From Bacteroidales bacterium (GTDB taxonomy: Bacteria > Bacteroidota > Bacteroidia > Bacteroidales > VadinHA17): a stretch of 64,000 bases of DNA. Below are positions 18,665-27,469 of this stretch, piece after piece. Both the position numbers and the translations under genes were made by a program. Every line of letters starts with the position of its first letter. Within the stretch, counting starts at the first letter, position 1. Below the pieces are notes generated by a model. It worked only from the letters and a program-made list of their open reading frames with translations, did no database searches and was not told the DNA's origin. The stretch spans positions 19,420-83,419 of the forward strand of contig JAGNKY010000011.1 in NCBI GenBank assembly GCA_017999895.1, read 5' to 3'.

Positions 18665-19882
18665 TTAGCCAATTTCTTTCTGTTCTTTCTTTTGTTTCGG
18701 TAAGAATGATACGCAAAGAGCGCCGGCAAGGGCAATACATATCAATACCATAAATCCAAGGGAGTAGCTTCTGGTAGCTTCGTTATAAAGTGCGCCAACC
18801 ATCATCGGTGCAAGAGATTCGGCTATGCCGTCGGCAACAAGCACAATACCCATTACCCTGCCAAGGACTTTTACTCCAAATAAATCTCCGGCCATAAGAG
18901 GAATAATCATATAATCTCCGCCCAGACCGATTCCAAAAATAACGGCAAACAAGTATATTCTTCCTGTAAATTCCGGCAGTAATAGCAGAGGTATTGCACA
19001 AGACACTATCATGTAAACCAGAATCATAACATACTTTCTGGGAAATATATCAGCAAGCCATCCAATAAGTAATCTTCCTGCAATACTTGAGAGAAGCACA
19101 AGAGAAACAACATTGGCAGCCTGTTCCTGAGTAAACTGCAGGTCGCGCAGGTACAGTTTTAGATGCTGGTTTGTTCCTCCAACTGCTGCTATCGAGCACA
19201 TACTTCCTATCGCAAGTAGATAGAAATAAGGATTATTCAATATTTGTTTCATCGGGACGTCTGCTTGTTCCTTTTTTTTCTCAACAGCCGGTTCCTTTTT
19301 TTCTTTAATAAAAAAAGCAAATGGAAAAGCCATAAGTATAATAAGTACGCCAAGTGTCACAAGGGCAAAGTGCCATCCAATGTTTTTAATTAACAATGCC
19401 GAAAGCTGGGGCACAATAACTCCTCCTGTTCCAATACCTATATATGCAATACCCATTGCCTTGCCTCTGTTTTTACCAAACCATTTGGATATGAGAACCT
19501 GGCATGGAAGAGGCCCACCGAAAATATATCCAAGTGCGTTAAGGAAATAGAAAAAATAAAACATCCATAATGAATTCATCATGCCAAGGCCTATCAGAGC
19601 AGTTCCAGCCATGAGTATTCCTGCAAGCATCACTCTGCGAGGTCCGTATCTGTCAATTATCCATCCGGCAATAAATCCAAAAAGCGGAGCAACAAGCAAT
19701 TTGCTTATTGCATTTCCTGACGTGACAGTAACTCTCGACCATCCAAATTCATTTATCCATAAATCATAGAAAAACGGCAGTCCGTATAGAGCAAATCCCA
19801 CAATAGCCATCATTGCAAGAAATGCTGTTAGAACAATGTATGGCTGTGAACTTATCCCGGAAGAATCTTTGAATTTAGCCAT
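18665..19882 (-). CDS. MFS transporter, monocarboxylate/OFA-like
   Basis: 405 residues with about 12 membrane helices. The loop between helices 2 and 3 reads GWIIDRYGPRRVMLAG, a clear MFS signature, and a charged central loop EKKKEQADVPMKQ separates the two halves. The N-terminal pattern GLPFFYDLWINEFGWSR resembles the oxalate:formate/monocarboxylate porter group. The substrate cannot be determined. It stands alone, so context gives no help. Confidence 0.78.
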   Translation of the reverse strand: MAKFKDSSGISSQPYIVLTAFLAMMAIVGFALYGLPFFYDLWINEFGWSRVTVTSGNAISKLLVAPLFGFIAGWIIDRYGPRRVMLAGILMAGTALIGLGMMNSLWMFYFFYFLNALGYIFGGPLPCQVLISKWFGKNRGKAMGIAYIGIGTGGVIVPQLSALLIKNIGWHFALVTLGVLIILMAFPFAFFIKEKKEPAVEKKKEQADVPMKQILNNPYFYLLAIGSMCSIAAVGGTNQHLKLYLRDLQFTQEQAANVVSLVLLSSIAGRLLIGWLADIFPRKYVMILVYMIVSCAIPLLLLPEFTGRIYLFAVIFGIGLGGDYMIIPLMAGDLFGVKVLGRVMGIVLVADGIAESLAPMMVGALYNEATRSYSLGFMVLICIALAGALCVSFLPKQKKEQKEIG

Positions 19883-20009
19883 ATAATTTTTTAATAATAA
19901 GTTGTAATAAAATAAATTATTATCGTTGTATACTCACAAAAATATAAATCTTTGTAAACAAAACAGGTTTACTGGAAAATCTTTCCACAGTATAAAATTT
20001 GTTTTTTGA

Positions 20010-20017
20010 TAATTTTG
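20010..20017 (+). promoter_or_regulatory. -7 element (TAATTTTG) of the KdsD-like gene
   Basis: TAATTTTG fits TAnnTTTG 22 nt before the ATG at 20040; no good TTTG at standard distance. Confidence 0.4.
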
Positions 20018-20039
20018 AAACTCAAATGAATAAAAAAAA

Positions 20040-20651
20040 ATGGAAGAGAAAATAAAAGAGATTTTTAAAGCTGAAGCTTCAGCTATTCTGAATATACCCG
20101 TAAATGATTCGTACGAAAAAGCGATTGATCTGATACATAAGCATGTACATATTAAAAAGGGTAAGCTGGTCACAAGTGGAATGGGAAAGGCTGGTCAGAT
20201 AGCTCATGATATAGCCACAACATTTAGTTCGACAGGGACTCCGGCGGTTTTTCTACATCCAAGCGAAGCTCAGCATGGCGACCTGGGGGTTTTACAGGAG
20301 AATGATATATTGCTGGCAATTTCAAATTCAGGTAAAACAAGGGAAATAATTGAACTTGCAGATCTTAAAGACAATTTATATCCTGCAATTCCTATTGTTG
20401 TAATTACGGGTCACCCCGACAGTCCTCTTGCCCATAAAGCTGATTGTGTAATTTATACCGGAAATCCTGAAGAAGTTTGCATATTAGGTCTGACGCCAAC
20501 GAGTTCAACAACTGTAATGACAGTTATTGGAGATGCACTTGTAGTACTGATGATGGAAAAAATTGGTTTCACTGCTGAGGAATATGCCAAAAGACATCAT
20601 GGAGGCTATCTTGGCGCAAAGTCAAGAGAACTATCAATGAAAAAAAAATAA
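20040..20651 (+). CDS. SIS-domain sugar-phosphate isomerase (KdsD-like, no CBS domains)
   Basis: 203 residues made of a single SIS domain: TSGMGKAGQIAHDIATTFSS, PAVFLHPSEAQHGDLGV, LLAISNSGKTREI, and the end EEYAKRHHGGYLGAK. These are the motifs of arabinose-5-phosphate isomerase, which supplies Ara5P for KDO in lipopolysaccharide. The paired CBS domains of E. coli KdsD are absent, as in many Bacteroidota versions. An alternative is another SIS aldose-ketose isomerase, but the HPSEAQHGD block favours KdsD. Confidence 0.85.
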   Translation: MEEKIKEIFKAEASAILNIPVNDSYEKAIDLIHKHVHIKKGKLVTSGMGKAGQIAHDIATTFSSTGTPAVFLHPSEAQHGDLGVLQENDILLAISNSGKTREIIELADLKDNLYPAIPIVVITGHPDSPLAHKADCVIYTGNPEEVCILGLTPTSSTTVMTVIGDALVVLMMEKIGFTAEEYAKRHHGGYLGAKSRELSMKKK

Positions 20652-20682
20652 AAAATCTTAAATTATTTAAAGCAAAATTTAT

Positions 20683-21507
20683 TCAGTTTATTAATTCGAG
20701 CACTCCGTCAAGAATATAGGTTGGCATATAAGGAAATTGGTCGGCCATTACACGGTCGGTAATTCCTGAAAGTACAAGTAAAGTATCTATTTCCGATTCT
20801 ATTCCTGCGATGATATCAGTATCCATTCTGTCGCCGATAATTATTGTGTCTTCATGGTTTTGCCCGAGCTTTTTAAGAGCTATCCTCATCATTAGCGGAT
20901 TCGGTTTTCCGACATAGTATGCAGATCTTCCTGTTGCCAGCTCGACCGGTGCCAAAAGGGACCTGCAGGCAGGTACGATACCGTCTTCGGCAGGACCTGT
21001 TACATCAGGATTTGTACCTATGAGTTTTGCCCCTTTAAGGACAAGATTTACAGCCTGTTCGATCTTTTCATAATTGTAACTTCGGGTCTCCCCTATTACA
21101 ACATAATCGGGATTGACATTGTTCATCGAGTAACCGGCATTATACATAGCATTTATCAGTCCTGTTTCACCAATAATGAAAGCCGAACCACCAGGTTTCT
21201 GTCCGGAAAGAAAATTGGCAGTAGCAAGTGCACTCGTATAGAACACACTCTCGTCAACGTCGATGCCAAGCCGCTGCATCTTCTCTTTAAGCTCTTTAGG
21301 CGTTCTTTCACTTGAATTAGTAAGAAACAGATACTTTTTCCCTTCTCTTTTAAGCCATGCAACGAATTCAGGCACACCTGGTAATAATTTATTGCCATGA
21401 TATAACACCCCATCCATATCTGAAATAAAAGCCCGTTTCTTTTTAATCATTTCAATTATTTCTTTTTTATCCATTTTATCCATTTTGATATTTTGTTTTT
21501 TATCCAT
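20683..21507 (-). CDS. HAD-superfamily IIA phosphatase (NagD-like)
   Basis: 274 residues with the HAD motifs in order: AFISDMDGVLYHG (nucleophile Asp), FLTNSSERT, and VGKPNPLM with IIGDRMDTDI for the final acidic pair. The C2-type cap between motifs marks subclass IIA with NagD and p-nitrophenyl phosphatases. Family members dephosphorylate nucleotides or sugar phosphates. The N-terminus has several in-frame Met codons made by repeated ATGGATAAAA units (MDKKQNIKMDKMDKK), so the true start may be up to 12 residues later. Confidence 0.87.
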   Translation of the reverse strand: MDKKQNIKMDKMDKKEIIEMIKKKRAFISDMDGVLYHGNKLLPGVPEFVAWLKREGKKYLFLTNSSERTPKELKEKMQRLGIDVDESVFYTSALATANFLSGQKPGGSAFIIGETGLINAMYNAGYSMNNVNPDYVVIGETRSYNYEKIEQAVNLVLKGAKLIGTNPDVTGPAEDGIVPACRSLLAPVELATGRSAYYVGKPNPLMMRIALKKLGQNHEDTIIIGDRMDTDIIAGIESEIDTLLVLSGITDRVMADQFPYMPTYILDGVLELIN

Positions 21508-21695
21508 ATTTAATATTTTGTTTTTATAATTAAATTTTCACAATATTTTTTAATTGTTTTGACCGAACTATTAACAATAATTAAGAATTATTAAATCATC
21601 ATTTTTTTATAACAATATAAATCTCACAAAAATAAACAAATAACCTGTAGTTTTATAAAAATGATTTGGATGAATTAATTTTCCCTCATTTTTCA

Positions 21696-21726
21696 TTTGT
21701 TGAAATAACAAAAAAGATTAGTTTTG
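21696..21726 (+). promoter_or_regulatory. Promoter of the MFS-kinase genes
   Basis: TTTG at 21696-21699, 19 nt, TAGTTTTG at 21719-21726: a full consensus match, 22 nt before the start codon at 21749. Confidence 0.72.
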
Positions 21727-21748
21727 GGAAAACTCAAATTTTAAAAAA

Positions 21749-23092
21749 ATGACAAGCGAACCAACATCTTCGACGATAAGCCGTAAAGATTACATCTTTT
21801 CCATAACTGTAATCGGGCTTCTTTTTTTTATTTTCGGGTTTGTAACCTGGCTTAACAGCATACTTATAGTCTTTTTACGGACAGCTTGCGAACTGAATGA
21901 TTTCCAGGCATATTTTGTAGCCACAGCTTTTTACATTTCATATTTTGTAATGGCTCTACCTATGACACCTGTTCTGAAAAAGACAGGTTTCAAGAACGGA
22001 ATGTCAGTTGGACTATGGATAATGGCTGCGGGATGTTTGTTTTTTATCCCTGCTGCCATTACACGTACATTCGGTTTATTTCTTACCGGCCTCTTTATTA
22101 TGGGTACCGGACTTACACTTTTACAGACAGCATCAAATCCTTATATAACAATAATTGGTCCACGTGAAAGTGCGGCAAAAAGAATAAGTATAATGGGTAT
22201 TGCCAACAAATTTGCCGGAGCTATTGCACCTATAATACTTGCAAGTATTATATTAAAAGATGCCGATGAACTCGAGATACAGCTTGCCCAGGCAACAGAT
22301 GCGGTCACAAGAACAGGCATCCTTAATGAAATGGCCAGCAGGGTGATAGTACCTTATATTGTAATGGCAGCTGTTCTTTTACTGTTAGGACTTGCAATCA
22401 AACTTGTACACATGCCTGAAGTTGATACTGAGGCTGAAGATGAATTTGTAGGTGAAGAAGGAGTCAGACCGAGCATCTGGAAATATCCGCATCTTATTCT
22501 TGGTGTTATCACGCTTTTCTTCTATGTTGGAGTTGAAGTCATTGCAGGCGATACAATCATTCGCTACGGTCAGTCGCTCGGAATAAATATGGAGTCGGCA
22601 AAATATTATACTTCCCTTACAATGACCGGGATGATAATCGGATATTTACTGGGAATTATTTTTATACCAAAATATATTTCCCAGTCAAATGCTCTAAAAA
22701 TATGTGGCCTGCTTGGAATTGTGTTTTCTCTCGGAGCCATCTTTACTCCGGCTCATATAAAATTTGTAATGCCTTTTATAGACATAACAACATTTAAACC
22801 ATTACAACTTGTTATACCTGTAACTGTTCTTTTCGTTGCACTTCTGGGCCTTGCAAATTCGCTCGTATGGCCTGCTATATGGCCTTTAGCTCTTGCCGGC
22901 CTCGGTAAGTACACCAAAATTGCATCCGCAATGCTTATAATGGCAATAGCCGGAGGCGCTATTATCCCGCTCGTTTATGGCAAACTGGCTGTCACTTTCA
23001 ACACTCAGACAGCTTACTGGATATGTGTTCCCTCATACCTGATAATAGCTTATTATGCATTCATCGGACATAAAATCGGACTTAAATCCTGA
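21749..23092 (+). CDS. Sugar MFS transporter (GluP/NagP/FucP family)
   Basis: 447 residues with about 12 membrane helices. The N-terminal FFIFGFVTWLNSILIVFLRTACEL and MGTGLTLLQTASNPYITIIGP are signatures of the glucose/galactose and N-acetylglucosamine porters of this family. It imports a hexose or amino sugar with protons. The sugar 1-kinase gene overlaps its end by 38 bp, suggesting that import and phosphorylation are coupled and that the substrate is a (N-acetyl)hexose; the exact sugar is an inference. Confidence 0.88.
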   Translation: MTSEPTSSTISRKDYIFSITVIGLLFFIFGFVTWLNSILIVFLRTACELNDFQAYFVATAFYISYFVMALPMTPVLKKTGFKNGMSVGLWIMAAGCLFFIPAAITRTFGLFLTGLFIMGTGLTLLQTASNPYITIIGPRESAAKRISIMGIANKFAGAIAPIILASIILKDADELEIQLAQATDAVTRTGILNEMASRVIVPYIVMAAVLLLLGLAIKLVHMPEVDTEAEDEFVGEEGVRPSIWKYPHLILGVITLFFYVGVEVIAGDTIIRYGQSLGINMESAKYYTSLTMTGMIIGYLLGIIFIPKYISQSNALKICGLLGIVFSLGAIFTPAHIKFVMPFIDITTFKPLQLVIPVTVLFVALLGLANSLVWPAIWPLALAGLGKYTKIASAMLIMAIAGGAIIPLVYGKLAVTFNTQTAYWICVPSYLIIAYYAFIGHKIGLKS

Positions 23093-24215
23093 CAACTTCC
23101 TGAAGAATATTTTAAGAAAATTCCGTGCCGAAGGAACTTTCCTCGAAGGAAAAGTATATGGAAACGGACATATCCACGATACATTTCTTATAAAGACAGT
23201 TGAACCTGACACTGATGATTATATTCTTCAACGTATTAATAGTAATGTATTCAAAGACGTACCACGGATGCAAGAGAATATTGAGCGTGTCACGGCTCAT
23301 ATGCGACAAAAAATTCAAGCTATTCCAGGTTCAGATGTTAAACGAGAAACTGTTACTTTGATTCATACAGTTGAAGGGAAAAGCTGGACTATTGATTCAG
23401 AAGGTAAATACTGGAGAGCTTTCCTGTTTATCCCAAGGAATATATCGTACGATATTGTTGACTCGCCTGATAAAGCATTCGAGGGAGGGAGAATTGTCGG
23501 CAAGTTTCAGGCAATGCTTTCGGATCTTCCAGAACCACCATTGCACGAGACCATCCCTGATTTTCATAATGCCGAAAAACGCCTCGAAACTTTTTTTATA
23601 AAGGTTTCAGAAGACCCTGCAGAAAGAGCGAAACTAATTACCAGTGAGCGCAAATTCGTCGAGGAAAGGGCCAAGAAAATGAAAACTATTCATAACCTTG
23701 GAAAAGAAGGGAAAATACCACTACGAATTACACATAACGATACGAAATTCAATAATATATTATTCGACGAACAAACCGGAAAGGCATTATGCATTATAGA
23801 CCTCGACACCGTAATGCCTGGATATGTCCATTATGACTTTGGCGATGCAATAAGGACTGCGGCCAATACAGCGACAGAAGATGAAAAGGAGCTATCAAAA
23901 GTAAATCTGGATATTAATCTTTTCAGGGCATATTCAGCGGGCTATCTGTCTGAAATAAAATATGTTCTCAATGAAACTGAACTTGAATATCTTGCTTTTG
24001 CACCATTGGTTATAACTTTTATACAGGGAGTACGTTTCCTCACCGACTATATTGATGGTGATAAATACTATAAAATACATCATAAAGAACATAATCTGCA
24101 ACGAACAAGGGCTCAGTTTCAGCTGGTAAGAAGTATGGAGAGACAATACGACGAAATGAGAAAGATTATTAAGGAACTCGCCGGGAGAAAGGGAGATGGA
24201 GAGAGGATTTGGTGA
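23055..24215 (+). CDS. Phosphotransferase family, N-acetylhexosamine 1-kinase-like
   Basis: 386 residues of the aminoglycoside phosphotransferase fold. GNGHIHDTFLI forms the nucleotide loop, ITHNDTKFNNILFD is the catalytic loop (catalytic Asp), and CIIDLDTVMPGYVHYDFGDAIRT carries the metal site; these match NahK/LnpB kinases that make GlcNAc/GalNAc 1-phosphate. The ATG at 23055 lies inside the transporter gene (38-bp overlap) and the next in-frame ATG is far into the fold, so this start is kept. The stop codon begins an 8-bp tandem repeat. Confidence 0.83.
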   Translation: MHSSDIKSDLNPDNFLKNILRKFRAEGTFLEGKVYGNGHIHDTFLIKTVEPDTDDYILQRINSNVFKDVPRMQENIERVTAHMRQKIQAIPGSDVKRETVTLIHTVEGKSWTIDSEGKYWRAFLFIPRNISYDIVDSPDKAFEGGRIVGKFQAMLSDLPEPPLHETIPDFHNAEKRLETFFIKVSEDPAERAKLITSERKFVEERAKKMKTIHNLGKEGKIPLRITHNDTKFNNILFDEQTGKALCIIDLDTVMPGYVHYDFGDAIRTAANTATEDEKELSKVNLDINLFRAYSAGYLSEIKYVLNETELEYLAFAPLVITFIQGVRFLTDYIDGDKYYKIHHKEHNLQRTRAQFQLVRSMERQYDEMRKIIKELAGRKGDGERIW

Positions 24216-24287
24216 TTGACTGATTGACTGATTGGGTGATTGACTGATTGACTGATTGGGGGATTGACTGATTGACTGATTGACTGA
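24213..24287 (+). repeat. Tandem 8-bp repeat (tgattgac)9
   Basis: Nine units of tgattgac or a one- or two-base variant, arranged as a 24-bp higher unit (two tgattgac plus tgattggg) repeated twice and then a variant. It starts at the stop codon of the kinase gene and ends just before the start of the next gene, so copy-number change would alter the distance between them. Confidence 0.9.
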
Positions 24288-24291
24288 AAAG

Positions 24292-24909
24292 ATGAGAAAA
24301 TGGGAAAATAATGAAATTGAAATTTTAAATAGCCTGAATAGTCCGCAGAAAATTCAGGATTTTCTCGATTCTATTGAATATAATCCTGAATATGAATGCA
24401 AGTCTCCAAGATGGGTAATAAGAAGAAGAAAGGCTCATTGTTTTGAAGGTGCTATTTTTGCAGCCTCAGCTCTCAGGTTTATCGGGTTTAAACCTCTTCT
24501 TGTGGATATGAAATCATATAACGATGACGATCATGTAATCGCAGTTTATAAAATAGGCAAACACTGGGGAGCTGTAGCAAAATCCAATTTTACACTTCTT
24601 AGATTTCGTGAACCAGTTTATCGCTCAATCAGAGAACTTATTATGTCGTATTTTGATTTTTATTATAATACCAAAGGTGAAAAGACACTACGATCCTATT
24701 CACTTCCTTTAAATCTGTCAGCATACGATAGCAGAAACTGGGAAACAACGGATGAAGATCTTGAATATATAGGTGAAAAAATTGAAAAACTTCACCACTT
24801 TGAAGTTGTAACACCTGAAATGATAGCCAGACTGAATCATGTCAGTGAACCGGTATTTAGAGCAGGTCTGCTGGGATCGAATGAAGCAGGGCTGTTTAAG
24901 CCAAGGTGA
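24292..24909 (+). CDS. Transglutaminase-like (papain-fold) protein of unknown function
   Basis: A frame extends upstream to a TTG inside the tandem repeat, but the ATG at 24292 is the more natural start, giving 205 residues. RRRKAHCFEGAIFAASALRFIG places a Cys at the start of a helix, DDDHVIAVYKIG supplies a His, and HWGAVAKSN follows: the Cys-His arrangement of bacterial transglutaminase-like proteins. No signal peptide, so it is cytosolic. It lies between a sugar kinase and a sugar isomerase gene. Whether it is a protease, amidase or non-catalytic is not visible. Confidence 0.65.
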   Translation: MRKWENNEIEILNSLNSPQKIQDFLDSIEYNPEYECKSPRWVIRRRKAHCFEGAIFAASALRFIGFKPLLVDMKSYNDDDHVIAVYKIGKHWGAVAKSNFTLLRFREPVYRSIRELIMSYFDFYYNTKGEKTLRSYSLPLNLSAYDSRNWETTDEDLEYIGEKIEKLHHFEVVTPEMIARLNHVSEPVFRAGLLGSNEAGLFKPR

Positions 24910-25011
24910 AAAAGGCGGAAGGCAATAGGCAATAGGGAGATGGAGAGAGGGGACGAGAATGGGAGAAAGCTGGAGCGACAGCGAAACGTAATGACTTAAA
25001 ATGCAAAATCC

Positions 25012-25596
25012 ATGGAAGAAATTAGAAGACAAATTAAAGAATCCATAGCTGTAAAGCAGTCAATTCTTGATAATGAGGAGATTATTAAAACAATAGATAA
25101 AACTGCTCAAATTTGCGTAAATGCATTGAAAAAAGGCAATAAGATACTTTTTGCAGGCAACGGAGGCAGCGCTGCTGATGCTCAACATCTTACGGCAGAA
25201 CTGGTTTGCAGGTTCGGATTCGACCGGCCTCCTTTAGCAGCAGTAGCATTAACTACCAATACTTCAGTACTAACCTCTGTCTCTAATGATTACGATTTTA
25301 ATGTAATTTTTTCAAGGCAAATAGAAGCTATTGGTAGCAATGGAGATGTTCTTGTTGTGTTATCAACTTCAGGCTCTTCACCGAATATAATAGAGGGAAT
25401 ATCATCTGCAAAACAAAAAGGGATATTTGTTATAGGATTAACAGGAATGCCTGGTGGCAAAATGGCTTCAATGTGTGATTTAATAATAAAAGTGCCTTCT
25501 TCTGAAACTCCCAGAATACAGGAATGTCACATATTGATCGGACATATTATATGTAATCAAATTGAAATGTCAATTTTTAAAAATGAACAAAAATAA
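25012..25596 (+). CDS. Phosphoheptose isomerase family SIS protein (GmhA-like)
   Basis: 194 residues, one SIS domain. GNGGSAADAQHLTAELVCRF, VALTTNTSVLTSVSNDYDF, VLSTSGSSPNIIEG and the C-terminal ETPRIQECHILIGHIIC are the GmhA motifs, including the Gln/His active-site positions. GmhA converts sedoheptulose 7-phosphate to D-glycero-manno-heptose 7-phosphate for inner-core LPS. No other heptose gene is in the window. A purine-rich 100-bp gap with ggcaata repeats precedes it. Confidence 0.87.
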   Translation: MEEIRRQIKESIAVKQSILDNEEIIKTIDKTAQICVNALKKGNKILFAGNGGSAADAQHLTAELVCRFGFDRPPLAAVALTTNTSVLTSVSNDYDFNVIFSRQIEAIGSNGDVLVVLSTSGSSPNIIEGISSAKQKGIFVIGLTGMPGGKMASMCDLIIKVPSSETPRIQECHILIGHIICNQIEMSIFKNEQK

Positions 25597-25785
25597 TATT
25601 TTATAAACATTCGATAATTATCTTATCTTTATTGATTATTAATCAACATAATATAATTATAAATAAATTTCCGTTCGAAAACTATTTTGCAAATCTATGG
25701 AGTTTAATTATTTTTACGGCTGTTAAAATATCGGAATTTAAGATTAATAGAATTAATCCGGTATTATTATTAAATCTTTCCGATT

Positions 25786-27342
25786 ATGGATGTTTCAGGA
25801 AAAAGTTTCAAAGCCTTCCTCGAAAGGCAGGAAGCGCTTAAAAAGCAATACAGTCCGTCACTGGCTGAAAAGCAACATTCAAAAGGTAAACTAACTGCAT
25901 GGGAAAGAATAAACCTGCTTTTTGACAAAGGCACTTTTGAAGAAATAGATGCTTATGTTGTACCGGCTGTTCAGAATGTTGAATTTGGGAAAATTGAAAA
26001 AATTTATGGCGACGGGGTTATCGTAGGTCATGGCAAGATTAACGGTAGACTCGTATTCGCTTATGCTCAGGACTTTACGATAATGGGAGGTTCGCTGGGC
26101 CTGGTGCATTCAAAAAAGATTGCAAAAATACAGGAAATGGCCTTGAAAATGGGTGCACCTGTGATCGGACTACTCGACTCGGGCGGCGCAAGGATACAGG
26201 AAGGCGTTGCAAGTCTTGCCGGCTATGCCTCAATTTTTAACAATTGTATTCAATCGTCAGGTATTATTCCACAAATTGCCGTTGTAATGGGACCTTGCGC
26301 AGGTGGTGCAGTTTACTCACCTGCCCTCATGGATTTTGTTTTCATGGTGAATCAGACAAGTTTTATGTTCGTCACCGGGCCAAATGTTGTAAAAGAAGTA
26401 TTAAACGAAGACGTTACTTTTGATGCTCTCGGGGGTGCGGAAGTTCATGCAAAGATAAGCGGCGTCGCCCACATGATTTATGATGATGAAGAGAACACAA
26501 TACTTGCGTTGAAAAAATTCCTTGCATATCTCCCATCTAATAATGTCGAAAATCCACCTACGGTTGCGGAAGACACAACAACACCTGATGTTAATCCGAA
26601 GCTAAGAGATATTGTGCCGGACGATCCCAACAAGGCTTATGACGTCAGAGATGTTATAAATCTTGTTGTAGATAAAAATACTTTTTTTGAGACTGCCGAG
26701 CTTTTCGCACAGAGTATTGTGACAGGTTTTGCACGTCTCAAAGGCAAGACTATTGGCATTGTTGCCAACCAGCCAAAAGTACTTGCAGGCGTACTCGATA
26801 TAGATTCATCCGTAAAGGCTGCAAGGTTTATACGATTCTGTGATGCATTTAACATCCCTATTCTTACATTCGAAGATGTGCCGGGCTTCCTTCCCGGAGT
26901 TGACCAGGAACATGCCGGAATAATAAGACATGGAGCAAAAATGCTCTATGCTTATAGCGAAGCTACTGTCCCTAAAATTACTGTAATATTAAGAAAAGCT
27001 TATGGAGGAGCTTTCATCGTTATGAACAGCAAAAATATGGGCGGCGATTTTAGTTTTGCATGGCCTACCGCAGAAATTGCAGTTATGGGACCCGACGGTG
27101 CAGTGGCAATACTTTATAAGAAAGAACTTGCCGAAGCAGAAAACCCTGCCGAACTAAAGAAAGAACTTGTAAAAAAATATAGAGATAAAGTGGCTAATCC
27201 TTTTATAGCCGATGAACTTGGATATATAGATGAAGTTATTGATCCAGCCGTTACAAGACAAAAAGTAGTGTCAGCATTTGAAGCTCTGAAAAATAAATGG
27301 GTAAAAGTGCCGTCGAAAAAACATGGGAATATACCGCTGTAA
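25786..27342 (+). CDS. Acyl-CoA carboxylase, carboxyltransferase subunit (propionyl-CoA type)
   Basis: 518 residues, full length for the fused alpha/beta carboxyltransferase. LTAWERINLLFDKGTFEE, LLDSGGARIQEGV and GPCAGGAVYSPAL form the first crotonase domain; FEDVPGFLPGVDQEHAGIIRHGAK and KAYGGAFIVMNSKNMGGD form the second. It moves CO2 from carboxybiotin to an acyl-CoA, most likely propionyl-CoA/methylmalonyl-CoA. The next two genes on the same strand encode the biotin carboxylase and biotin carrier, so the enzyme is probably soluble and ATP-driven rather than a Na+-pumping decarboxylase, for which a membrane beta subunit would be expected. Confidence 0.93.
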   Translation: MDVSGKSFKAFLERQEALKKQYSPSLAEKQHSKGKLTAWERINLLFDKGTFEEIDAYVVPAVQNVEFGKIEKIYGDGVIVGHGKINGRLVFAYAQDFTIMGGSLGLVHSKKIAKIQEMALKMGAPVIGLLDSGGARIQEGVASLAGYASIFNNCIQSSGIIPQIAVVMGPCAGGAVYSPALMDFVFMVNQTSFMFVTGPNVVKEVLNEDVTFDALGGAEVHAKISGVAHMIYDDEENTILALKKFLAYLPSNNVENPPTVAEDTTTPDVNPKLRDIVPDDPNKAYDVRDVINLVVDKNTFFETAELFAQSIVTGFARLKGKTIGIVANQPKVLAGVLDIDSSVKAARFIRFCDAFNIPILTFEDVPGFLPGVDQEHAGIIRHGAKMLYAYSEATVPKITVILRKAYGGAFIVMNSKNMGGDFSFAWPTAEIAVMGPDGAVAILYKKELAEAENPAELKKELVKKYRDKVANPFIADELGYIDEVIDPAVTRQKVVSAFEALKNKWVKVPSKKHGNIPL

Positions 27343-27394
27343 AAGGAAAAAGGAAAAAGGAAAAAGGAAAAAGGTAAAAGGTAAAAGGTAAAAG
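27341..27394 (+). repeat. Tandem 7-bp purine repeat (aaaaagg)n(taaaagg)3
   Basis: Four to five units of aaaaagg followed by three units of taaaagg and a gagaaaagg variant. It begins at the stop codon of the carboxyltransferase gene and fills nearly half the gap to the biotin carboxylase gene. Confidence 0.9.
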
Positions 27395-27469
27395 GGAGAA
27401 AAGGAGAAGTGTAGAAAGTTGTAAAATAGAAGTTTTTAGTTAAAATAAATATTAACTTAAATAACAATA

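Noticed and set aside
18502..18735. Minus-strand ORF across the tRNA-Arg gene
   Set aside because: It reads through the tRNA and the MFS 3' end and has no recognisable protein pattern.
24280..24291. TTG start inside the tandem repeat
   Set aside because: An ATG four codons later gives a natural N-terminus; kept as a possible slippage-sensitive alternative.
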